The notes: generated by a model from the sequence alone, not told the origin. A stretch of 64,000 nt of DNA from Actinokineospora diospyrosa (GCF_024171925.1 NZ_JAMTCO010000016.1:62001-126000), one strand, 5' to 3'; counted from the first letter of the stretch, positions 26,913 to 36,270 are shown. Numbers and translations are program-made.

Positions 26913-27472
26913 CGGAGCTGGTGCGGTGCGCTTGGGGTGACTCGACGCCTGACTACGCGGACTACCACGACAACGAGTGGGGCGTGCCGTTGCGCGGGCG
27001 GGACGCGATGTACGAGCGGGTGAGCTTGGAGGCGTTCCAGAGCGGGTTGTCGTGGATCACGATCCTGCGCAAGCGGGAGGCGTTCCGGACGGCGTTCTCG
27101 CGGTTCGTGCCGGAGCGGGTCGCCGAGTTCGACGGCGCCGACGTGGAGCGGCTGATGAACGACGCGGGGATCGTGCGGAACCGGGCGAAGATCGAGGCCA
27201 CCATCCGCAACGCCCGCGCCATCGTCGCGCTTGAGCAGCCGCTGGACGAGCTCCTCTGGTCCTTCGCGCCGACCACCCCCCGCCCCCGCCCCGCCACCTT
27301 CGCCGACGTCCCCGCCATCACCCCGGAGTCCACGGCCATGGCCAAGGCCCTCAAACGCCACGGCTTCGCCTTCGTCGGCCCGACGACCTGCTACGCCCTC
27401 ATGCAAGCCACCGGCATGGTCGACGACCACGTGGCCACCTGCTGGCGCGCCAAGCAGAGCGCCAGCAGGTAG
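26909..27472 (+). CDS. tagA: DNA-3-methyladenine glycosylase I
   Basis: 187-aa base-excision enzyme removing 3-methyladenine from alkylated DNA. The zinc site typical of TagA is intact: Cys7, His20 (in HDNEWG), His174 and Cys178 (in DHVATC). The pocket residues around 'YERVSLEAFQSGLSWITIL' are conserved. GTG overlaps the upstream stop. Orthologous position to Rv1210. Four GAGAGC-type palindromes lie between its stop and the convergent enoyl-CoA hydratase gene. Confidence 0.94.
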   Translation: MTELVRCAWGDSTPDYADYHDNEWGVPLRGRDAMYERVSLEAFQSGLSWITILRKREAFRTAFSRFVPERVAEFDGADVERLMNDAGIVRNRAKIEATIRNARAIVALEQPLDELLWSFAPTTPRPRPATFADVPAITPESTAMAKALKRHGFAFVGPTTCYALMQATGMVDDHVATCWRAKQSASR

Positions 27473-27485
27473 AGCGCCGATCACA

Positions 27486-27601
27486 TTTGCGAGAGCACTG
27501 CTCTCGCAAAAGAGCGCCGCTCTCGCACCCTCTGCGGTGACCTGATGGGAGAGCGGTGCTCTCTGTTGTGAGCGGTGGTCTGATTTGAGAGCGGCGCTCT
27601 C
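27486..27601. repeat. Cluster of four GAGAGC-N-GCTCTC palindromes
   Basis: Between convergent tagA and an enoyl-CoA hydratase gene there are four related inverted repeats: 27486-27510 (12-bp perfect arms around one C), 27511-27523, 27549-27563 and 27587-27601. All share the core (G)AGAGC-N1-3-GCTCT(C). A fifth half-site-like AGAGCGCC is at 27471-27478. The first is long enough to terminate transcription. The repetition of one core suggests a short mobile palindrome or a protein target rather than a single terminator. Confidence 0.75.
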
Positions 27602-27604
27602 GGG

Positions 27605-28393
27605 TCAGTGGCCGGTGAAGGCGGGCGGGCGTTTGGCGACGAAGGCCTCGACGCCCTCGCGGTGGTCGGCCGTGGCGCCTGCTTCCTTCTGGGTGCGGCC
27701 TTCGACGGCCAGGCCCTCGGCGAGAGGGGAGCCTGCTGACGTGAGCAGGGCTTCCTTGATCTTGGCGTAGGCCGTGGTGGGGCCCGCGGCGAGCCGGGTC
27801 GCCAGGGCGCGGGCGGTGGGGAGGACTTCGTCCACCGGCACGACCTGGTTGACCATCCCGATCCGGAGCGCCTCCTCCGCGTCCACCGGCCGCGCCAGCA
27901 GGAACAGCTCCATCGCCCGGCCGTAGCCGATCAAGCGGGGCAGGGTCCACGCGGAGCCGGAGTCGGCGGTCAGGCCCACCCCCGCGAAGGCCATCAGGAA
28001 CTTGGTCGACTCCGCCGCGATCCGCAGGTCGCACGCGTACGCGAACGACGCCCCCGCCCCCGCCGCCATCCCGTTCACAGCCGCGATGATGGGCTTTGGC
28101 AAAGTAGTGATAGCCGTCACGATCGGGTTGTAGTGCTTGTCGACCGTGTCCAGCGGCGAGGGGTGGTCCGCGCGCAGCAGGTCCAAGTGCTCCTTCAAAT
28201 CCTGCCCGGCGCAGAAGGCCTTACCGGCCCCAGTTAGCACTACCGCGCGCACCGCGTCATCCGAACCAGCCTCGCCCAAGGCTGTGATCAGCGCTTCCTT
28301 CAATGACACCGTCAGCGAGTTGAACGACTCCGGTCGGTTCAGAGTCAGCGTGCGCACCCCGTCGCGGTCTGAGATCGTCAGCACCTCGGCCAC
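27605..28393 (-). CDS. Enoyl-CoA hydratase/isomerase family protein (PaaG-like)
   Basis: 262-aa crotonase-fold enzyme acting on acyl-CoA double bonds. Oxyanion-hole motifs are 'FCAGQDL' and 'GMAAGAGASFAYACDLRIA'. The latter, with Asp in the 'TADSG' active-site loop, resembles PaaG (epoxyphenylacetyl-CoA isomerase). GTG 28393 has AAGGTGG about 10 nt upstream. It lies 19 nt downstream of a PaaX-type regulator on the same strand, supporting a phenylacetate or related aromatic-CoA role, though no other paa genes are in the window. Confidence 0.82.
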   Translation of the reverse strand: MAEVLTISDRDGVRTLTLNRPESFNSLTVSLKEALITALGEAGSDDAVRAVVLTGAGKAFCAGQDLKEHLDLLRADHPSPLDTVDKHYNPIVTAITTLPKPIIAAVNGMAAGAGASFAYACDLRIAAESTKFLMAFAGVGLTADSGSAWTLPRLIGYGRAMELFLLARPVDAEEALRIGMVNQVVPVDEVLPTARALATRLAAGPTTAYAKIKEALLTSAGSPLAEGLAVEGRTQKEAGATADHREGVEAFVAKRPPAFTGH

Positions 28394-28412
28394 TGGACGC
28401 CACCTTTCCTGG

Positions 28413-29276
28413 TCACGCGGTAGACCTCTGCTTACCACCCCGCCGCAGGCAGTCGTCCAGGAACTCCGTCACAGCCGCTGCCAAGCGGGCCGTGTGGCTG
28501 TCGAAGAACTCGGCGGCAGCGAAACCGGGCCAGTCTTGCGGCAAGAGGTCCACCGGTAGCCCGGGGTCGGCGAACAGGAACTTCCGCCACGCGTGGAGCA
28601 GCTGCTGGGTCGCTGCGAAGGCCTCCGCCGGGATGGTTCCGTCCACAGCGGACATCACCGGTGTCCACGTCGACACGAACTCGCGGTAGCGCTCACCCAA
28701 CCCGGTGAGATCCCACGCGCGTGCCGCCAGGTCCACATCCGACCCGTCCTGCGCACCGTGGAACACCCGGGCGACCAGGCCCTCGCCCGCCAGCACCTCG
28801 GGCAGCTCCGCCGACGGCCGGGGGGCCACCCAGGTCGACGGTCCGAGGGGGCCGTAACCGAGCAGCTGCAACGACGACGACAGGCGGTCGCGGGTCCCGC
28901 GCGGCGGCGGCTCCTCCAGCACGACCACGTGCCAGCGGCCGTCCCATGTGGACGGGAGGGTGCGGTAGATGCGCCTGCCCGCCTCGTCCAGCCGCAGCTC
29001 GGCGCGGGTGGTCAGGGTGTACCCGGGACCGTCCTCGAGGCGGACCGGGGTGAGCCAGCCCTGGCGGACCATTCTGGACACCGCGGTCCGGATCGCGGGC
29101 GCGCCGAAGCCCAGCGGCTCCAGCAGCCGCACCAGCGCGGCGATGGTCGCCGAGCCGTCCCGCTGCCGCAGGTGGCCGCCGAAAACGTCGAAGAGGGCGG
29201 AACGGGCGCGCACGACGGTCGAGTCTGGCAGGCCGCCGACCCCCGGCGCCACCCATCGTGGCCGGTCACCCGACAC
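28413..29276 (-). CDS. PaaX family transcriptional repressor
   Basis: 287-aa regulator: an N-terminal winged helix ('RSALFDVFGGHLRQRDG...IRTAVSRMVRQGWL') followed by the PaaX central and C-terminal ligand-binding domains ('TWDGRWHVVVLEEP', 'AATQQLLHAWRKFLFADPGLP'). PaaX proteins usually repress phenylacetate catabolism and release DNA on binding phenylacetyl-CoA. Probable co-transcription with the downstream PaaG-like gene implies control of that enzyme. GTG 29276 gives 18 extra N-terminal residues before the domain; a later start is possible. Confidence 0.85.
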   Translation of the reverse strand: MSGDRPRWVAPGVGGLPDSTVVRARSALFDVFGGHLRQRDGSATIAALVRLLEPLGFGAPAIRTAVSRMVRQGWLTPVRLEDGPGYTLTTRAELRLDEAGRRIYRTLPSTWDGRWHVVVLEEPPPRGTRDRLSSSLQLLGYGPLGPSTWVAPRPSAELPEVLAGEGLVARVFHGAQDGSDVDLAARAWDLTGLGERYREFVSTWTPVMSAVDGTIPAEAFAATQQLLHAWRKFLFADPGLPVDLLPQDWPGFAAAEFFDSHTARLAAAVTEFLDDCLRRGGKQRSTA

Positions 29277-29384
29277 GCGATGATCGGTTCCGATTTCACC
29301 GCCGCGCGCCGGATGGGGGAGAATGGCCCGGACCCGGCGGGTTCGCCACGTCGGGCGGGCAGGCTATGACGGAGGGAGCACGCT

Positions 29385-29552
29385 ATGGCGGCCATGAAGC
29401 CCCGGACCGGAGACGGTCCCCTCGAAGTGACCAAGGAGGGCCGGGGCATCGTGATGCGCGTCCCGCTCGAGGGCGGCGGACGTCTGGTGGTCGAGATGAC
29501 CCCGGAGGAGGCCAGCAACCTCGGCGACGCGCTCAAGTCCGCCTCGGGCTGA
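29385..29552 (+). CDS. DUF3117 small protein
   Basis: 55-aa protein beginning 'MAAMKPRTGDGPLEVTKEGR' and ending 'EASNLGDALKSASG', the highly conserved actinobacterial DUF3117 family (Rv1211 in M. tuberculosis, in the same position after tagA). GGAGGGAG lies 6-13 nt upstream of the ATG; a second ATG at 29394 is possible. Function unknown. Divergent from PaaX, so the PaaX/PaaG-like pair has been inserted between tagA and this gene relative to the mycobacterial order. Confidence 0.9.
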   Translation: MAAMKPRTGDGPLEVTKEGRGIVMRVPLEGGGRLVVEMTPEEASNLGDALKSASG

Positions 29553-29649
29553 TCCCCCGACGCCGGGTCTGATCACCGCCACCGGTCGTGATCACCCCGG
29601 CGCACCCCGGCCCAGCAGACACCCTCGACGCTCCCGCACGGAGGACCGC

Positions 29650-31137
29650 TTGTCCACGCCGACCCCGCCGACCCCGCTGCCCGACGTGGAGGTGTCCGCC
29701 GGGTCCGCGGCAGGCGTCCCGGTCGCGGTCCTCACCAGGACCGCGGGCGACGGCCCGGCCCAGATCGGCCCCGGCGGCGACGAGCTGTCCCCGGCGTGGG
29801 CGGAGGCCGTGGGGCTGGCGGGCAAGTCCGGCGAAGTGCACCGCGGTCCGGTTGACGCGGCGGTCCGGTGGGCGGTCGGTGTCGGCCCCGGCGAGCCCAA
29901 GCACTGGCGCGGCGCGGGCGCGGCGCTCGCCCGTGCGGTCAACGCCCTGCTGGAGACCCGGCCGGACGCGGGCGACGCCGTGCAGGTCGAGCTCCCCGAC
30001 GACGTCGACGCCGAGCAGGCCGCCTGGTTCGCGACCGGGCTGCGGCTGGGCGGCTACCGGTTCCGGGTGACCGGCGACGACCCGGCGCCCAGGCTGCGCT
30101 CCGTGCGGTTCGTGGTGTCCGAACGCGACCGTCGCGACCGGATCGCCGCCGCGGTCAAGCGGGCCGGTGTGCTCGCCGCCGCGACCGCGCTGACCCGTGA
30201 TCTCGCCAACGCCCCGTCCAACGTCAAGGACCCCGCCTGGCTGGCCAAGACGGCGGTCAAGGCGCTCGGTAAGCCCAAGGGCCTCACTGCCCGCGTGCAC
30301 GACGAGAAGTGGCTCGCTGAGCACGGCTTCGGCGGTGTGCTCGCCGTCGGCGCAGGCTCTTCGCGTCCGCCCCGCCTGGTGCACCTGACCTGGTCGCCGC
30401 CTAACGCCGTCGGTCCGCACATCGGCCTGGTCGGCAAGGGCATCACCTTCGACACCGGCGGCATCTCCATCAAGCCGAACGAGGGCATGCACCTCATGCG
30501 CACCGACATGGCTGGCGGCGCGGCCGTGCTCGCCGCAGTTGGCGCTATCGCCCGTCTTGGCCTGCCTGTTCGTGTGACGGCTCTAGTCCCGTGCGCGGAG
30601 AACCACGTCTCCGGCTCCTCTTACCGCCCCGGCGACATCGTGCGCCACTACGGCGGTAAGACCACGGAGATCACCAACACCGACGCCGAGGGCAGGGTCG
30701 TCCTTGCCGACGCCCTCACCTACGCCCACCAGGACCTGGGCGTGGACCTGCTCGTCGACGTAGCCACTCTGACCGGCGCCATGAAGGTCTCCCTCGGCAC
30801 CCGGATCGGCGGCCTGTTCACCGACGACGACGCCCTCGCCGACCGGATCGCCGCCGCGAGCACCACCGCCGGGGAGGCCCTGTGGCGCATGCCACTGCTG
30901 GACCACCTGGCGGCCGAGGTGCACAGCGACGTCGCCGACGTGCGCCAGTGCCCGCCCGGCCCCGGTGCGATCACCGCGGCCCTGTTCCTGCGGGAGTTCA
31001 CCGGCGGCCTGCCGTGGGCGCACCTGGACATCGCGGGCCCGGCGCGGGCCGACCGCGGCTACGCCGACGTGGTGCCCGGCGCGACCGGGTTCGCCGCCCG
31101 CACGCTGGTCGAGTTCGTCTCCTCGTACGCGTCCTGA
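29650..31137 (+). CDS. pepA: Leucyl aminopeptidase (M17 family)
   Basis: 495-aa di-metal aminopeptidase releasing N-terminal residues from peptides; cytosolic hexamer in the family. The metal and catalytic motifs 'GKGITFDTGGISIKP' and 'NTDAEGRVVLADAL' are complete, after an N-terminal macro-like domain (1-165). TTG start preceded by a good GGAGG. May recycle peptides imported by systems such as the Opp transporter, which is inference. The 3' end overlaps the convergent GtrA gene by 79 nt. Confidence 0.94.
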   Translation: MSTPTPPTPLPDVEVSAGSAAGVPVAVLTRTAGDGPAQIGPGGDELSPAWAEAVGLAGKSGEVHRGPVDAAVRWAVGVGPGEPKHWRGAGAALARAVNALLETRPDAGDAVQVELPDDVDAEQAAWFATGLRLGGYRFRVTGDDPAPRLRSVRFVVSERDRRDRIAAAVKRAGVLAAATALTRDLANAPSNVKDPAWLAKTAVKALGKPKGLTARVHDEKWLAEHGFGGVLAVGAGSSRPPRLVHLTWSPPNAVGPHIGLVGKGITFDTGGISIKPNEGMHLMRTDMAGGAAVLAAVGAIARLGLPVRVTALVPCAENHVSGSSYRPGDIVRHYGGKTTEITNTDAEGRVVLADALTYAHQDLGVDLLVDVATLTGAMKVSLGTRIGGLFTDDDALADRIAAASTTAGEALWRMPLLDHLAAEVHSDVADVRQCPPGPGAITAALFLREFTGGLPWAHLDIAGPARADRGYADVVPGATGFAARTLVEFVSSYAS

Positions 31138-31571
31138 CCGAAGACCCGGTCGAGGAACGCGTACTTCGCCACGAACACCGGTAGCCCGCTGAGCACGTAG
31201 GTCACGTTCAGCACCAGCGTGCGCGCCGCCCGGTCCGCGACGAGCGGGCCGACCAGCCAGTCCGCGGCGGCGGTCAGCAGCACCGAGACGAGCCCGCCGA
31301 GCACCGTGACCACCAGGTACCCGACGACCTGCCTGGTCAGCCGGGGCATGCCGCGCTGGCCCCAGGCCCACCACCGGATCATCACGAAGTGCGGCACCGC
31401 GCCGACCGCGAACGCCACCGTGCTGGCGACCAGTGCACCGAACACACCCCACCCGTACAGGACGAACAGGACCAGCTGGCTGATCCCGGTCGCCACCAGC
31501 GACGCCACTGTGTAGCGGGTGAATCGGACCCGCACGTTCTGTCCCAGCACCCTCGCCAACCTAAGAGCCAC
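31059..31571 (-). CDS. GtrA family membrane protein
   Basis: 170-aa protein with four membrane helices (about residues 20-42, 46-66, 82-104 and 120-138), typical of GtrA-like proteins that are thought to flip polyprenyl-linked sugars for surface glycan decoration. 'FAVGAVPHFVMIRWWAWG' is the family's conserved mid-segment. The C-terminal 25 residues are polar and antisense to the pepA 3' end. The GTG start overlaps the glgM stop by 11 nt, so it is coupled to glgM. Confidence 0.85.
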   Translation of the reverse strand: MALRLARVLGQNVRVRFTRYTVASLVATGISQLVLFVLYGWGVFGALVASTVAFAVGAVPHFVMIRWWAWGQRGMPRLTRQVVGYLVVTVLGGLVSVLLTAAADWLVGPLVADRAARTLVLNVTYVLSGLPVFVAKYAFLDRVFGQDAYEETNSTSVRAANPVAPGTTSA

Positions 31572-32736
31572 TGGCTGATGGTCCTCTCAGCGCGGCGCGG
31601 TACACCTCGACCGTCCGCTCGGCCACCGACTCCCAGGAGAACTCCCGCTCGGCCCGTGCGCGCCCCGCGGCACCCATCGCCGCTGCGCGGTCCGGTGTGG
31701 ACAGCAGCGCGTTGACCGCGTCCGCCAGCCCGGTCTGGAACGCTGCGGTGTCGTCGGCGTCGTAGTGCACCAGCAAGCCGGTCTCCCCGTCTGCCACGAC
31801 CTCGGGGATGCCCCCGACGTCGGAGGCCACGACCGCGGTGCCGCAGGCCATAGCCTCAAGGTTCACGATGCCCAGCGGCTCGTAGACCGACGGGCACACG
31901 AACACGGTCGCGTGGCTGAGCAGTTGGCGCACCTCGGGCTGCCGCAGCATCCGTTGGATCCAGAACACCCCGCCGCGCTGTTCGGCCAGTTCCTCTACCG
32001 CTGCCCTAGTCTCTTCGGCGATTTCCGGCGTATCGGGGGCACCTGCGCATAGGACTACCTGCGCTGATGGGTCTATCCGGTGCGCAGCGGCGATGAGGTG
32101 GTTCACGCCCTTCTGGCGGGTGATCCTGCCTACGAACACGACCGTCGGTTTCGTCGGGTCGATGCCGTTTTCGACTAGAGCGTCCACCTCGGACACCGGG
32201 TGGTAGTTGGCCGCGTCGATCCCGTTGCGCACGACGTGGACGCGAGCCGGGTCGAGTTCGGGATAGCAGTCGAGCACGTCGGTACGCATACCTTCACTGA
32301 CTGCGATCACCGCGTCCGCTGCAAGGTAGGCGGTGCGCTCTACCCAGCTAGAGAGCCGGTAGCCGCCACCGAGCTGCTCGGCCTTCCACGGCCTTCGCGG
32401 CTCAAGCGAATGTGCCGTCACTACGTGCGGGATCCCGTGCAGCATCTGCGCCAGGTGCCCCGCGTGGTTCGCGTACCAGGTGTGCGAGTGGACCAGGTCG
32501 ACGCCTTCGACCGCGGCGGTGATGGACAGGTCCGCGGAGAGGGTCCGCAGCGCGGGATTGGCCCGTTCCAGACCCGCTGCCGGGTTGTGCGCGGTCGCGT
32601 CTTCGCGGGGACCACCGAAGCAGTGCACGTCGACGTCGGTGAGCGCCCGGAGCCTCGGCACCAGGTAACCCACGTGGACACCTGCCCCGCCGTAGACCTC
32701 CGGCGGGTACTCCCTGGTCAGCAATCCGATGCGCAC
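31561..32736 (-). CDS. glgM: GT4 glycogen/maltose-1-phosphate synthase GlgM (GlgA type)
   Basis: 391-aa GT-B glycosyltransferase beginning 'RIGLLTREYPPEVYGGAGVH'. Actinobacterial enzymes of this type (Rv1212c) use ADP-glucose and glucose-1-phosphate to make alpha-maltose-1-phosphate for the GlgE glucan pathway. The C-terminal donor site has 'FVCPSVYEPLGIVNLEAMACG' (EX7E motif). GTG 32736 is preferred because a -10 box lies 7 nt upstream. Divergent from glgC, which makes its ADP-glucose substrate. Confidence 0.9.
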   Translation of the reverse strand: MRIGLLTREYPPEVYGGAGVHVGYLVPRLRALTDVDVHCFGGPREDATAHNPAAGLERANPALRTLSADLSITAAVEGVDLVHSHTWYANHAGHLAQMLHGIPHVVTAHSLEPRRPWKAEQLGGGYRLSSWVERTAYLAADAVIAVSEGMRTDVLDCYPELDPARVHVVRNGIDAANYHPVSEVDALVENGIDPTKPTVVFVGRITRQKGVNHLIAAAHRIDPSAQVVLCAGAPDTPEIAEETRAAVEELAEQRGGVFWIQRMLRQPEVRQLLSHATVFVCPSVYEPLGIVNLEAMACGTAVVASDVGGIPEVVADGETGLLVHYDADDTAAFQTGLADAVNALLSTPDRAAAMGAAGRARAEREFSWESVAERTVEVYRAALRGPSASGS

Positions 32737-32743
32737 GCCTGCC

Positions 32744-32749
32744 ACGGTA
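32744..32749 (-). promoter_or_regulatory. -10 box TACCGT, leaderless glgM
   Basis: TACCGT on the minus strand ends 7 nt before the glgM GTG; no ribosome-binding site. Confidence 0.5.
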
Positions 32750-32864
32750 GTCGCAGTCCGCGGCGCGGAACGCGGTGCGGCGCCCGGGTGAACACCGGGG
32801 CAATGGGCGGTCAACGAGCGCCCACACGGAGTAGCGCGTCTGGCAGGACAACCACGCTGACGGT

Positions 32865-32870
32865 TAGATT
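32865..32870 (+). promoter_or_regulatory. -10 box TAGATT, leaderless glgC
   Basis: TAGATT ends 6 nt before the glgC GTG; no ribosome-binding site. The divergent glgM/glgC promoters lie 115 nt apart, leaving room for a shared regulator. Confidence 0.5.
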
Positions 32871-32876
32871 CATCGT

Positions 32877-34094
32877 GTGAAGGGCAAGCCGCGCGTACTC
32901 GGGATCGTGTTGGCTGGTGGCGAGGGCAAACGCCTGTGGCCCCTCACGGCGGACCGGGCCAAACCCGCTGTGCCGTTCGCGGGCAACTACCGACTTGTCG
33001 ACTTCGTGCTGTCGAACCTGGTCAACGCCGGGTTTCACCAGCTGTGCGTGTTGACGCAGTACAAGTCCCACTCCCTGGACAAGCACATCTCGACCACGTG
33101 GCGCCTGTCGAACGTGCTCGGCCAGTACGTGACCCCGGTTCCGGCGCAGCAGCGGCTCGGACCGCGCTGGTATCACGGCAGTGCTGATGCCATCTACCAG
33201 TCGCTCAACCTCGTCTACGACGAGCAGCCCGACTACATCGCCGTGTTCGGTGCCGACCACGTCTACCGCATGGACCCCGGTCAGATGCTCGAGCAGCACA
33301 TCGACTCCGGCGCTGGCGTCACCGTCGCGGGCATCCGCGTCCCACGCCACGAGGCCAGGGCGTTCGGATGCATCGACTCGGACGCCACTAAGCGGATCAC
33401 CAGCTTCCTGGAGAAGCCGGATGACCCGCCCTCGGTGCCAGACGACCCCGACGTCACGTTCGCCTCTATGGGGAACTACCTGTTCTCGACATCCACGCTG
33501 ATCGAGGCTCTACGCGCGGACGCGGCCGACCGCGACTCCATGCACGACATGGGCGGCGACATCATCCCGATGCTGGTGGACCAGGGCACCGCCCACGTCT
33601 ACGACTTCGCCGACAACGTCGTGCCGGGGGAGACCGAACGCGACAAGGGCTACTGGCGTGACGTTGGAACGTTGGACGCCTACTACGACGCGCACATGGA
33701 CTTAGTGTCGGTGCACCCCGTGTTCAACCTCTATAACCGGCTCTGGCCGATCCGCACGGCGACGCCTCCACTGCCACCCGCCAAGTTCGTCAACGGCGGC
33801 ACGGCCACCGAGTCGATCGTCGGACCCGGGTCGGTCATCTCCGGCTCTACCGTGACTGACTCGGTCATCAGCGCCGATGTCGTCATTGAGGACGGGGCGG
33901 TCGTAGAGGGCAGCGTGCTGCTGCCGGGTGCTCGAGTCGGTAAGGGCGCCATCGTCCGGAAGGCGATCCTCGACAAGAACGTCGTCGTCGCCGATGGTGT
34001 TCGGCTCGGAGTCGAGCTAGAGGCCGACCGACAGCGCTACACAGTGAGCGCCAGCGGTGTCGTAGTGCTCGGCAAGGGAGCCCACGCCGACTAG
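32877..34094 (+). CDS. glgC: Glucose-1-phosphate adenylyltransferase GlgC
   Basis: 405-aa ADP-glucose pyrophosphorylase: glucose-1-phosphate plus ATP gives ADP-glucose, the donor for GlgM and glycogen synthesis. The N-terminal nucleotidyltransferase signature '[20 protein letters not shown]' and 'FLEKPDDPP' are complete, followed by a C-terminal beta-helix from about residue 290 ('[20 protein letters not shown]'). Leaderless GTG start. It shares the tetranucleotide CTAG at its stop with the convergent methyltransferase gene. Confidence 0.95.
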   Translation: MKGKPRVLGIVLAGGEGKRLWPLTADRAKPAVPFAGNYRLVDFVLSNLVNAGFHQLCVLTQYKSHSLDKHISTTWRLSNVLGQYVTPVPAQQRLGPRWYHGSADAIYQSLNLVYDEQPDYIAVFGADHVYRMDPGQMLEQHIDSGAGVTVAGIRVPRHEARAFGCIDSDATKRITSFLEKPDDPPSVPDDPDVTFASMGNYLFSTSTLIEALRADAADRDSMHDMGGDIIPMLVDQGTAHVYDFADNVVPGETERDKGYWRDVGTLDAYYDAHMDLVSVHPVFNLYNRLWPIRTATPPLPPAKFVNGGTATESIVGPGSVISGSTVTDSVISADVVIEDGAVVEGSVLLPGARVGKGAIVRKAILDKNVVVADGVRLGVELEADRQRYTVSASGVVVLGKGAHAD

Positions 34095-34741
34095 GCGATC
34101 TTGGCCGCGAGCAGCAGGCCTTCCCCCAGGGGGAGCAGCAGCGGGACCAGCCGGTCGTCCTCACGCACAGCGCGCACGACCTCGCGTAGCGCCAGAGTCT
34201 CGACGTCGCGGCGGGCAGGATTGGCGATGTTGCCCTGGTAGAGGACGCTGTCGAAGGCGAGCACACCGCCAGGGCGCAGCAGCCGCACGCCGTGCTCGTG
34301 GAACGCCGGGTACTCGGTGCTCGCAGCGTCGACGAACAGCAAGTCATAACCGCCGTCGCTGAGCCGGGGCAGCACGTCCAGCGCCCGACCCATGATCAGA
34401 CGGGTCTTCCCCGGGGCCACGCCCGCCTGGCGGAAGGTGCGCTTGGCGACCGCCTGCACCTCGGGCTCGACGTCGATCGAGGTCAGCACGCCGTCGGGGG
34501 CCATGCCGCGCAGCAGGTGCAGACCACTCACGCCGACCCCGGTGCCGACCTCCACGACCGCCTTCGCGCGCAGCGCCGCGGCCAGGAACCGCAGCGCCGC
34601 CCCGGTCGCCCTGCTGACCGGGACGCAGCCGAGCTCGGCGCCCAGGGTCCGCGCCGCGACGAGCGTGTCGTCCTCGACGAGGTAACCCTCGATGTAGTCG
34701 CTGAGCCCCACCGAGCCTGCGACGGGCGGTTCCGGTGCCAC
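34091..34741 (-). CDS. SAM-dependent O-methyltransferase
   Basis: 216-aa class I methyltransferase of the catechol/caffeoyl-CoA O-methyltransferase type. The SAM-binding motif I is '[16 protein letters not shown]', then 'LTSIDVEPE', 'YDLLFVDAA' and '[11 protein letters not shown]'. The gene is the neighbour of sigE as in mycobacteria (Rv1220c). Natural substrate unknown. A TAATCT box 8 nt before the GTG suggests a leaderless transcript. Divergent from sigE. Confidence 0.88.
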   Translation of the reverse strand: MAPEPPVAGSVGLSDYIEGYLVEDDTLVAARTLGAELGCVPVSRATGAALRFLAAALRAKAVVEVGTGVGVSGLHLLRGMAPDGVLTSIDVEPEVQAVAKRTFRQAGVAPGKTRLIMGRALDVLPRLSDGGYDLLFVDAASTEYPAFHEHGVRLLRPGGVLAFDSVLYQGNIANPARRDVETLALREVVRAVREDDRLVPLLLPLGEGLLLAAKIA

Positions 34742-34749
34742 GGGAACGC

Positions 34750-34755
34750 AGATTA
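34750..34755 (-). promoter_or_regulatory. -10 box TAATCT of the O-methyltransferase gene
   Basis: TAATCT on the minus strand ends 8 nt before the GTG at 34741. On the opposite strand GGGAAC at 34742, 16 nt before CGTG, could be an ECF-type promoter for sigE; this second suggestion is weak. Confidence 0.4.
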
Positions 34756-34883
34756 GCGGCGGTCGTGGCCAAAACGGGTGAACCTGACCGGAAGGTCACC
34801 CGCGGACGTTTTCTCAGCCTCGTCTCAGCCCACTCTGAGCATCACCACATGGGCGGGCGGCATCGTGGTCGTCAACAGGGGAA

Positions 34884-35594
34884 GTGGCCGAGAGCGGGGA
34901 CGCTGTGGGACTGAGCGCGGTGGGGTCGATGGGCAGGGTCGCGGGGAACACAACAGGCCGCGCGGGCGTTGGAACGGGTAGTGGGCAGGACGGGCTTCAG
35001 GAGGTGCGCATCCCCACGACGCAGAGCGCGACCGAGGTCAAGCCGGTCGAGCTGACCGAGCAGGCCGAGTGGACGGTCCCGAGTTGGGACGAGGTCGTGC
35101 GCGAGCACGGCGACCGGGTGTACCGGCTGGCGTACCGCCTCGCGGGCAACGCGCACGACGCCGAGGACCTCACCCAGGAGACCTTCATCCGGGTGTTCCG
35201 CTCGCTCGCGTCGTACAAGCCGGGCACCTTCGAGGGCTGGCTGCACCGGATCACCACGAACCTGTTCCTGGACATGGTCCGGCGCCGCTCCCGGCTGCGC
35301 ATGGAGGGCCTGCCCGAGGACACCGACCGACTCGAGGGCGACGAGCCGAGCCCCGAGGAGGTCTACGACGAGACCCACCTCGACCCGGACCTGCAGGCCG
35401 CGCTCGACGAGCTCCCGCCGGAGTTCCGCGCCGCCGTCGTGCTCTGCGACGTCGAGGGCCTGTCGTACGAGGAGATCGGCGCCACCCTCGGGGTGAAGCT
35501 GGGTACTGTGCGCAGCAGGATCCACCGCGGCCGCCAGGCCCTGCGGGTGGCTTTGGAGCGCCGCCGGGCGCTGGCGCGAGAGGCATCGGCATGA
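34884..35594 (+). CDS. sigE: ECF RNA polymerase sigma factor SigE
   Basis: 236-aa group 4 sigma factor controlling envelope stress genes. Region 2 covers about residues 70-135 ('[25 protein letters not shown]', then '[20 protein letters not shown]'); region 4 covers 170-225 ('[45 protein letters not shown]' pattern). The first 60 residues are a nonconserved extension. GTG 34884 follows AGGGGA closely; later starts at 34905 or near 35000 (after AGGAGG) are possible. The anti-sigma gene follows after 19 nt, then htrA and tatB as in mycobacteria, but with a repeat array inserted before htrA. Confidence 0.93.
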   Translation: MAESGDAVGLSAVGSMGRVAGNTTGRAGVGTGSGQDGLQEVRIPTTQSATEVKPVELTEQAEWTVPSWDEVVREHGDRVYRLAYRLAGNAHDAEDLTQETFIRVFRSLASYKPGTFEGWLHRITTNLFLDMVRRRSRLRMEGLPEDTDRLEGDEPSPEEVYDETHLDPDLQAALDELPPEFRAAVVLCDVEGLSYEEIGATLGVKLGTVRSRIHRGRQALRVALERRRALAREASA

Positions 35595-35613
35595 CCTGTG
35601 TGGAGGTCGACTC

Positions 35614-36222
35614 ATGACGTTCGAACGCGCCCTCGGGCTGGGCGAGCAGCACCTGCTGCCCGACGCCGTGGTCGCCTTCGTCGACGGTGAGCTCAGCCGG
35701 GCCGCCCACGACCGGGTGACCTCCCACGTCACGACCTGCACCTGGTGCGCGGCCGAGATCACCGCCCAGCGCCAGGCCAGCGCGGCCGTGCGCGCGGCGT
35801 CGGCCCCGGCCATGTCGCCCGGGCTGCTCGCCGCGCTGCGGGCCATCCCGCAGGAGACCGAGCTGCCCGCCACCCCGGACGGCCTCGCGGTCACCGAGGA
35901 CGGCCAGCTCGTCGCCATCCAGCGCCCCGACCGCGCCGCCGCCGCGTTCGGCGGAGGCACCCCGTTCGGCTCCGGCCCCAAGCTCGGCGAGGGCGGCGTC
36001 GTCCTCGGCAAGCGCAACCGCCGAGCCGCCCAAGGCGCCGGAGTGGTCGTGTCCGGCCTGGTCCTCGGCGCCCTGGCCCTGGTCAACACCGGCGGCCCGG
36101 CCCCCGCCGCGACCCCGCAACCCACCCAGCCCCTCGACGGCGGAGCCCAGCCAGTCGGCTTCGTCGGCCAAGGCGCGATGCCGTCGCTGTTCCCCAGCTA
36201 CAGCATGGTCGCCGCCCGCTAA
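35614..36222 (+). CDS. rseA: Anti-sigma-E factor, RseA/zinc-finger (ZAS) type
   Basis: 202-aa membrane-bound anti-sigma factor expected to sequester SigE. The zinc-binding HxxxCxxC motif (His38, Cys42, Cys45) lies in the N-terminal ZAS domain, with one hydrophobic segment at about residues 143-160 and a short C-terminal outside tail. Orthologous to RseA of mycobacteria by position. ATG with GGAGG 6 nt upstream, 19 nt after sigE. A terminator-like hairpin begins 18 nt after the stop (36240-36270), which is also the first element of the downstream repeat array. Confidence 0.9.
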   Translation: MTFERALGLGEQHLLPDAVVAFVDGELSRAAHDRVTSHVTTCTWCAAEITAQRQASAAVRAASAPAMSPGLLAALRAIPQETELPATPDGLAVTEDGQLVAIQRPDRAAAAFGGGTPFGSGPKLGEGGVVLGKRNRRAAQGAGVVVSGLVLGALALVNTGGPAPAATPQPTQPLDGGAQPVGFVGQGAMPSLFPSYSMVAAR

Positions 36223-36239
36223 GACTCTTCTCCACACGT

Positions 36240-36270
36240 GAAGGCCACTGCCATCGAGGCGGTGGCCTTC
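36240..36270 (+). terminator. Hairpin ending sigE-rseA (array unit 1)
   Basis: 13-bp stem (36240-36252 with 36258-36270, one G-T pair) and 5-nt loop, 18 nt after the rseA stop. Repeated almost exactly at 36999-37029 in unit 4. Confidence 0.55.
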
